NCBI RefSeq assembly: GCF_030823375.1 | Contig: NZ_JAUSXB010000001.1 | Coordinates: forward strand, 2,976,001-3,040,000 | Source of the DNA: Pseudarthrobacter siccitolerans | GTDB taxonomy: Bacteria; Actinomycetota; Actinomycetes; Actinomycetales; Micrococcaceae | Direction of reading: 5' to 3' | DNA length: 64,000 nucleotides | Shown here: positions 58,884 through 64,000 of the stretch, one piece after another | Position numbering within the stretch: position 1 is the stretch's first letter | Layout of the letters: each line of letters begins with the position of its first letter | The notes under the pieces: generated by a model | What the model saw: the letters and a program-made list of their open reading frames with translations, nothing else | Told to the model about the DNA's origin: nothing | The model's database searches: none | Position numbers and translations under genes: made by a program

Positions 58884-58998
58884 GGTGAGAGAGCGTCACG
58901 TGAAAGCCCACATCAAGTGAGAGAGCGTCCGGATAAGACCCACATCAAGTGAGAGAGGATCGTTTGGGAAGCCGCGTTAAGTGAGAGAGCGTCCGGGG
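58884..58998 (-). repeat. Right arm: four AGTGAGAGAG motifs at 32-bp spacing
   Basis: GGTGAGAGAG begins at 58884 and AGTGAGAGAG at 58916, 58948 and 58980, all 32 bp apart. The arm is the inverted counterpart of 57672-57788. The interval 58819-58883 between the gene stop and this arm shows nothing recognisable. Confidence 0.9.
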
Positions 58999-58999
58999 G

Positions 59000-59896
59000 T
59001 TAGCGGAGCACTACCGTGCGGTTGCCCTGCAGAATCACCCGGCCCTCGCAGTGCCAGCGGACGGCATTGGACAGCGCCTTGCACTCGGTGTCGCGGCCGG
59101 CGGCCACCAGGTCCTCGGGCCCGTAGGTGTGGTCCACTTCAACGGTCTGCTGCGAGATGATCGGTCCCTCATCCAGCTCGCTGTTGACGTAGTGCGCGGT
59201 GGCACCCACGGTCTTCACGCCGCGCGCGTAGGCCTGGTGGTACGGCTTGGCGCCCTTGAAGCTGGGCAGGAACGAGTGGTGGATGTTGATCGCCTTCCCG
59301 TCCAGCTTCCGCGTCAGGTTGTCGCTGAGAACCTGCATGTAGCGGGCCAGCACCACAAGCTCCACATCGAACTCGTCCACCAGCTCCAGCAGCCGGGCCT
59401 CTGCGGAAGGCTTCGTGGCAGCGGTGACCGGCACGTGGAAGAAGGGAATCCCGTGCCATTCCACCAGTGCCTGATGGTCCGTGTGGTTCGAGACTACGGC
59501 CACCACGTCCACCGGCAGCTCGCCGATGCGTGCGCGGAACAGCAGGTCGTTGAGGCAATGCCCGAACTTGGACACCATGATCAGCACCCGCCGCTTCGAA
59601 CCCTGCCGCTCCAGCCGCCAGCGCATCCCGAACTTCTCGGCAACGGGACCAAAAGCGGCCCGCAGCGTGTCCGCGGTGGAGGCATCGCCGTCGGATGCAA
59701 AGTGCACCCGCATAAAGAAGTGCCCTTCGGAGCGCTCGCCGAACTGCTGGTTGTCGATGATGTCGCAGCCGTGCTCGAGCAGGAAGCCGGACACTGCGTG
59801 GACGATGCCCGGCGACTCGCTGCAGTCCAGCGTCAGGACGTGCTCCACGGTGGTGGGCGGCTGGGAAACGGGGGTTTCAGTCTGGATGGCAGTCAT
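59000..59896 (-). CDS. purU: Formyltetrahydrofolate deformylase
   Basis: A 298-residue enzyme that hydrolyses 10-formyl-THF to formate and THF. An N-terminal ACT domain (about residues 15-95, LDCSESPGIVHAVSGFLLEHG) precedes the formyltransferase-like domain with the active-site segment NIHHSFLPSFKGAKPYHQAY and the Asp in SELDEGPIIS. It lies three bases downstream of sdaA on the minus strand. In the sox operon it regenerates THF after sarcosine demethylation loads it with one-carbon units. The size is normal. Confidence 0.95.
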   Translation of the reverse strand: MTAIQTETPVSQPPTTVEHVLTLDCSESPGIVHAVSGFLLEHGCDIIDNQQFGERSEGHFFMRVHFASDGDASTADTLRAAFGPVAEKFGMRWRLERQGSKRRVLIMVSKFGHCLNDLLFRARIGELPVDVVAVVSNHTDHQALVEWHGIPFFHVPVTAATKPSAEARLLELVDEFDVELVVLARYMQVLSDNLTRKLDGKAINIHHSFLPSFKGAKPYHQAYARGVKTVGATAHYVNSELDEGPIISQQTVEVDHTYGPEDLVAAGRDTECKALSNAVRWHCEGRVILQGNRTVVLR

Positions 59897-59899
59897 GGC

Positions 59900-61273
59900 T
59901 CAGCACTCGATTACGTTGACGGCAAGGCCTCCGCGGGAGGTTTCCTTGTACTTGGTTTTCATGTCGGCTCCTGTTTCGCGCATCGTTTTGATGGCTTTGT
60001 CGAGGGATACCTTGTGGCTGCCGTCGCCGTGCAGGGCAAGGCGCGCGGCGTTGATGGCCTTGACGCTGGCGATGGCGTTGCGCTCGATGCAGGGAATCTG
60101 CACCAGCCCGCCCACCGGGTCGCAGGTCAGGCCCAGGTTGTGTTCAATCCCCACCTCGGCGGCGTTTTCCACCTGGGCAGGCGTCCCGCCCAGCACCTCG
60201 CAGAGCCCGGCGGCCGCCATGGAGCACGCTGAACCCACTTCACCCTGGCAGCCCACCTCGGCCCCTGAGATGGAGGCGTTGATCTTGAACAGGATTCCGA
60301 CGGCGGCCGCGGCCAGCAGGAAGCGGACCACCCCGTCGTCGTTGGCGCCGGGGACAAACTTGATGTAGTAGTGCAGTACCGCCGGGACGATCCCGGCCGC
60401 ACCGTTGGTAGGCGCCGTGACAATGCGCCCGCCGGCGGCGTTTTCCTCGTTCACGGCCAGCGCGAACAGGTTCACCCACTCCATCGCCCGCAGCGGGTCC
60501 GTCTCACCGGTGTCCGCGGTCAGGGTCTGGAACAACGACGGCGCGCGCCGGCGGACGTTGAGCCCGCCGGGAAGGATGCCTTCCGCGGCGCAGCCGTTGT
60601 CCACGCATTCGCGCATGACGGCCCACAGCCCGAGCAGCTTCTCCCGAAGTTCCGCCTCGCTGCGCCACACCAGCTCATTGGCGAGCATGACGTCCGAGAT
60701 GGACATGCCTTCGCGCTTGCAGATTTCCAGCAGCTCGTCAGCAGTGGTGAACGGGTAGGGGAGGATGGTGGCGTCGGCAACTACGCGGTCGCCGGCGTCG
60801 GCATCCCCGTCAACCACGAACCCGCCGCCAATCGAATAGAAGCTCCGTTCGCTCAGCACGGCCCCGGCGTGGTCCAGCGCTCTGAAGGTCATGCCGTTGG
60901 GGTGTGCCGGGAGGGACTTGCGCCGGTGCAGCACCACGTCCTCGTCCCAGTTGAAGTCCACACGGTGGTCCCCGCCCACCCACAGTTCGGCATCGAGGGC
61001 GGCGGCTGCCACCTGGTCGTCGGCCGTGAAGGTGTCCACGGTTTCCGGGTCCAGCCCCTTGAAGCCCAGGACCACTGCTTTGTCCGAGCCGTGGCCCCGC
61101 CCGGTAGCACCCAGCGAGCCGAAGAGCTCGGCCTGCACCCGCCTGGTGGAGCTCAGGTGTCCGTCGCCCTTGAGTCCGTCGGCGAACAGCTTCGCTGCCC
61201 GCATCGGGCCGACCGTGTGTGACGACGACGGCCCGATGCCAACGGAGAACAGGTCCAGGACGCTGAGGGCCAT
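59900..61273 (-). CDS. sdaA: L-serine ammonia-lyase (serine dehydratase)
   Basis: A 457-residue single-chain, iron-sulfur type L-serine dehydratase converting serine to pyruvate and ammonia. The N-terminal beta domain starts [26 protein letters not shown], and the alpha domain has [19 protein letters not shown] and [19 protein letters not shown] with the cluster Cys residues. Serine formed by hydroxymethyltransferase from sarcosine-derived glycine would be drained here. It sits directly between soxG and purU. Confidence 0.95.
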   Translation of the reverse strand: MALSVLDLFSVGIGPSSSHTVGPMRAAKLFADGLKGDGHLSSTRRVQAELFGSLGATGRGHGSDKAVVLGFKGLDPETVDTFTADDQVAAAALDAELWVGGDHRVDFNWDEDVVLHRRKSLPAHPNGMTFRALDHAGAVLSERSFYSIGGGFVVDGDADAGDRVVADATILPYPFTTADELLEICKREGMSISDVMLANELVWRSEAELREKLLGLWAVMRECVDNGCAAEGILPGGLNVRRRAPSLFQTLTADTGETDPLRAMEWVNLFALAVNEENAAGGRIVTAPTNGAAGIVPAVLHYYIKFVPGANDDGVVRFLLAAAAVGILFKINASISGAEVGCQGEVGSACSMAAAGLCEVLGGTPAQVENAAEVGIEHNLGLTCDPVGGLVQIPCIERNAIASVKAINAARLALHGDGSHKVSLDKAIKTMRETGADMKTKYKETSRGGLAVNVIEC

Positions 61274-61912
61274 TTAGGGGACCTCGGGGGAGGCGTACTC
61301 CCGCATGGCGTCGAGGAGCCAGCGGCCCAGGAAATCGGCGAACGAAGCCCGCGGGAAGAGCCGGAAGCTTTCCTCGCCGGTCTTCCACAGGACCACAGGG
61401 ATGTTGCCGATCTCGGTGGACAGCGCCGTGCCAGCCAACAGGGCGCGGGGGTGCAGGTCCAGTGAGCAGCCCTTTTCGAGGACTGCCCGGGACCGGGGCC
61501 CGGAGAGTTCGAAGGTAGTGCGGTTGGCGGAGAGATCCACCACCTGGCCTTCGCCGTCCGCCAAAGCTTCGCGCAGTGCCTGGATCAGGTCGCCGCCGAG
61601 GGACTCGTGGGCTTCCGTCGGTGCCACCACCAGGAACTCTTCGGGTCCGAGCCACAGTACGGACGTGTCACCGGTGCCGCTGACGCCGCCGGAGGCTGCA
61701 GGCAGGCCGCCGGTGACGGAGGCTACCCGCTGACCGGCGTCGCTGTTCCGGTCAACCCGGAGGCCCACCATGGTGAGGAACGCGATTTCGCCCAGTTCCA
61801 CGGCTCCGCGGACGGAGCCGGTTTCAAACGCTGCCCTGAGCTGGGCGGCGGGGCTGACGCGGTGCGAGAGGTTGTTCTCGAACGAGGTTGCGGGTGCTGC
61901 TGTTTCAGCCAT
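61274..61912 (-). CDS. soxG: Sarcosine oxidase gamma subunit
   Basis: A 212-residue protein starting [25 protein letters not shown] from ATG 61912. It contains [18 protein letters not shown] and [20 protein letters not shown], the expected gamma-subunit segments related to GcvT. It overlaps soxA by eight bases and is followed without a gap by sdaA. It is part of the heterotetrameric sarcosine oxidase. Confidence 0.93.
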   Translation of the reverse strand: MAETAAPATSFENNLSHRVSPAAQLRAAFETGSVRGAVELGEIAFLTMVGLRVDRNSDAGQRVASVTGGLPAASGGVSGTGDTSVLWLGPEEFLVVAPTEAHESLGGDLIQALREALADGEGQVVDLSANRTTFELSGPRSRAVLEKGCSLDLHPRALLAGTALSTEIGNIPVVLWKTGEESFRLFPRASFADFLGRWLLDAMREYASPEVP

Positions 61913-64000
61913 CTTTGCGGGTCCCTTCGGGGTCAAAAAGTACGGTTTCTGCGACAACAACGTCCACCAGCTGGTCGCCGGCGGCTGCAATGAGGGTCTC
62001 GCCGATCCGGTTGCGGCCGTTCTTGATCAGGGCCAGGCCGAACGACCGGCCCAGCGCTGCGCTGTGGTAGCTGGAGGTTACAAAGCCTTCCATCGGAACC
62101 GGCCCGTAGGCGGGGTTGGTGGAGCGGCCCTTTTCCACGAGCTGGGTGCCTTCGGGGAGCCTGATTCCGCCGTCCACCGGCAGGACGCTCACCAGGTGCT
62201 TGCGGTCCTCGCGCTGTCCGTCCACCCGGGCGTAGGAGCGCTTGCCGATGAAGTCCTTGGCCTTGGAGACGATCCATTCCATTCCCGCGTCCTGCGGGGT
62301 GACGGTGCCGTCGGTGTCCTGGCCAACGATCGGGTAGCCCTTTTCGGCGCGGAGCACGTGCATGGTCTCGGTGCCATAGGGGGTGATGTTGAATTCGGCC
62401 CCGGCGGCTGCCACGGCTTCCCAGGTGTTGAGGCCGTACCAGGACGGCACGTTGATCTCGTAGGCCAGTTCACCGGAGAAGGAGATCCGGCAGACCCGGG
62501 CGCGGACGCCGGAGGCGAGGGTGGTCTCGCGGAAGGTCATGAAGGGGAAGGCTTCGGCCTCCAGCCCGCCGTTGGCGGCCAGTTCCGGAGCCACCTTGGC
62601 CAGGACCTCACGGGACTTGGGCCCGACGACGGCGATGGTGCTCCACTGTTCGGTCACCGAGGTGCAGTGCACGTCCAGTTCCGGCCATTCGGTCTGCAGC
62701 CATTCCTCCAGCCAGTCCAGCACCTTGGCGGCGCCGCCGGTGGTGGTGGTCATGAAGTAGGTCTCCTCGTCCAGGCGCAGGGTCACGCCGTCGTCGAAGA
62801 TCATGCCGTCAGGGGTGCACATCACGCCGTAGCGGGCGGAGCCGGGGGCGAGCTTCTTGAATGCGTTGGTGTAGATCCGGTTCAGGAACTCGCCGGCGTC
62901 CTTGCCCCGGATTTCGATCTTGCCCAGGGTAGTGGCGTCCATAAAGCCCACCGAGTCGCGGACGGCGGCGCACTCGCGCAGCACGGCCGTGTCCATGTCC
63001 TCGCCGGCCTGCGGGTAGTACCAGGGCCGCTTCCACTGCCCCACGTCCTCGAACAGGGCGCCCTTGGCGACGTGCCACGGGTGGATGGAGGTGACGCGGG
63101 CGGGGTCGAACAGCTCGCCGCGCTGGCGTCCGGCCAGTGCCGCGAACGCCACCGGAGTGAACGGTGCGCGGTAGGTGGTGGTGCCGATGTCGCCGATGCC
63201 CCGGGATGCTTCGCCGGCCGTCCGGAGTGCGGCGGCGATGACGCCGATCGCGTTGACCCCGGAGGTCTTGCCCTGGTCGTTGGCGGTGCTGATGGAGGTG
63301 TACCGCTTGATGTGCTCCACGGACCGCATGCCGGCCCCGGTGGAGCGCAGCACGTCAGCCACGGACTGGTCACGCTGGAAGTCCACGAAGTGGTGGTGCC
63401 AGTCGTCCGGGGTGCCCTGTTCCCCGGGAACCAGCCACAGCTGGCGGGTGGGGGCGGAGGCCTTCGGCTCACCCAGCGGGGAAGGCTCGACGGCGGCACT
63501 AAAGCCCGCTGCGATTGCTGCCGAGGCTCCCGCGGAAACACCCTCTTCGAGGCAGTCCTGAAGTTCGAAGCTGCCGCGGCCCGAGCCGACGGTCTGCTGG
63601 TTCGGTACTGCGGTGCTCGGCACGAAGGCGGCCAGGTCCTCGTCCCAGCGCAGCTTGCCCTGCCGCTGGGAGTGCAGGTGGACCAGCGGGCTCCAGCCGC
63701 CAGACACTGCCAGGAGGTCGCAGGCGATCTTCTCGATGCCCGAGGTGAGTTCGCCGTCGTCGTTAATGCTGCGGACGGTCACGCCAGCCAGGCGGCCGTC
63801 ACTGCCGGCCGCGGTATTAGCTACGGCACTGCCGATCAGCACCCGGGTGCCGGCTTCGACGGCGGCAGCAGCCACAGCGGTGAGCTGCGGACGGGCGTCC
63901 ACGACAGCGGCCACCTTGACGCCGGCGGCGCGCAGGTCAGCAACCAGGGCGTAGGCGCTGTCGTTGGTGGTGCTGACCACCACGCGCTGCCCAGCTGCCA
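61905..64000 (-). CDS. soxA: Sarcosine oxidase alpha subunit, 5' truncated by window end
   Basis: About 698 C-terminal residues are visible and the frame stays open to the window end. The visible N-terminal part belongs to the nucleotide-binding/dehydrogenase module ([30 protein letters not shown]). The C-terminal half is the aminomethyltransferase-like folate domain, with [21 protein letters not shown] and [20 protein letters not shown]. Sarcosine is oxidised to glycine with transfer of the methyl carbon to THF. soxB and soxD are expected just beyond the window. Confidence 0.94.
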   Translation of the reverse strand, partial: AAGQRVVVSTTNDSAYALVADLRAAGVKVAAVVDARPQLTAVAAAAVEAGTRVLIGSAVANTAAGSDGRLAGVTVRSINDDGELTSGIEKIACDLLAVSGGWSPLVHLHSQRQGKLRWDEDLAAFVPSTAVPNQQTVGSGRGSFELQDCLEEGVSAGASAAIAAGFSAAVEPSPLGEPKASAPTRQLWLVPGEQGTPDDWHHHFVDFQRDQSVADVLRSTGAGMRSVEHIKRYTSISTANDQGKTSGVNAIGVIAAALRTAGEASRGIGDIGTTTYRAPFTPVAFAALAGRQRGELFDPARVTSIHPWHVAKGALFEDVGQWKRPWYYPQAGEDMDTAVLRECAAVRDSVGFMDATTLGKIEIRGKDAGEFLNRIYTNAFKKLAPGSARYGVMCTPDGMIFDDGVTLRLDEETYFMTTTTGGAAKVLDWLEEWLQTEWPELDVHCTSVTEQWSTIAVVGPKSREVLAKVAPELAANGGLEAEAFPFMTFRETTLASGVRARVCRISFSGELAYEINVPSWYGLNTWEAVAAAGAEFNITPYGTETMHVLRAEKGYPIVGQDTDGTVTPQDAGMEWIVSKAKDFIGKRSYARVDGQREDRKHLVSVLPVDGGIRLPEGTQLVEKGRSTNPAYGPVPMEGFVTSSYHSAALGRSFGLALIKNGRNRIGETLIAAAGDQLVDVVVAETVLFDPEGTRKDG

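Larger units (their letters stand above)
57672..58998 (+). other. Element: endonuclease-like gene between long terminal inverted repeats
   Basis: The 1327-bp unit starts one base after the PucR stop codon and ends one base before the stop codon of the convergent purU gene. Its outer 28 bp (57672-57699 and 58971-58998) are exact inverted copies, and homology extends inward for about 115 bp on each side. It contains a single gene. No transposase and no obvious target-site duplication are visible, so whether it is mobile, domesticated or a gene-carrying palindromic repeat is open. Confidence 0.75.

Noticed and set aside
57672..58998. The regularly spaced CTCTCTCACT motifs as a CRISPR array
   Set aside because: The repeated core is only about 10-14 bp, the spacers resemble each other between arms, the arrays are inverted copies of each other, and no cas gene is present.
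1..64000. Prophage, integrative element or insertion sequence
   Set aside because: No integrase, transposase, phage structural or conjugation gene was recognised on either strand; the window looks like ordinary chromosomal catabolic DNA apart from the repeat elements.

Overview
The window is high-GC DNA from an actinobacterium, most likely Arthrobacter, Pseudarthrobacter or a related Micrococcaceae genus. The evidence is dense GC-rich coding, leaderless-type promoters, a soxA-soxG-sdaA-purU block, and several families of intergenic palindromic repeats. I made no database comparison; all names come from reading the proteins and motifs. I saw no rRNA, tRNA, CRISPR array or insertion-sequence transposase.

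Layout. (1) 1-5.4 kb: a plus-strand catabolic operon with an amidohydrolase (truncated at the window start), an acyl-CoA dehydrogenase, a MaoC hydratase, an MHS-type MFS importer and an acyl-CoA ligase, consistent with CoA-dependent breakdown of a carboxylic acid. (2) 5.4-9.2 kb: a minus-strand RelA/SpoT-domain protein, a LacI regulator, and an EamA transporter with an XRE-cupin regulator. (3) 9.6-13.2 kb: a nucleoside hydrolase, MFS transporter and ribokinase operon behind two LacI-type operators. (4) 13.2-16.6 kb: an AAHS aromatic-acid importer, an alpha/beta hydrolase and a PfkB sugar kinase.

(5) 16.6-42 kb is the most unusual part. It is a cluster that looks built for C-glycoside (or related 3-keto-glycoside) catabolism. 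It has two GMC-type FAD oxidases, candidate C-glycoside 3-oxidases. It has five sets of proteins resembling the two subunits of C-glycoside deglycosidase: a PF01261-type TIM-barrel alpha part and a small DUF6379-like beta part. Two sets are beta-alpha fusions, two are split and one is divergently transcribed. Also present are an ABC sugar importer without its ATPase, a ThuA protein, two Gfo/Idh/MocA oxidoreductases, two more TIM-barrel isomerases, two SnoaL-like proteins, a DHA2 exporter, and ROK and LysR regulators. A short motif around CTTATGTCTG recurs in six intergenic regions of this cluster and may be the operator of one regulon. The proposed logic is uptake, oxidation at C3, cleavage of the glycosidic C-C bond, then processing of the keto-sugar and release of the phenolic aglycone.

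(6) 42-57.7 kb: LysR, DoxX, an SDR, then a long minus-strand aromatic ring-cleavage operon (extradiol dioxygenase, two FAH-family hydrolases, a cyclase, an FAD hydroxylase, an ACMSD-like amidohydrolase, an SDR). After this come an orphan ABC substrate-binding protein, a NodB-fold deacetylase/imidase-like protein, an NCS1 permease and a PucR regulator. (7) 57.7-59.0 kb: an AbiEi/DUF559-like gene bracketed by about 115-bp inverted arms whose outer 28 bp are identical and which carry a CTCTCTCACT motif every 32 bp. A gene-less relative lies at 51.86-51.97 kb. (8) 59-64 kb: purU, sdaA, soxG and the 3' part of soxA, the sarcosine oxidation and one-carbon operon, which leaves through the window end.
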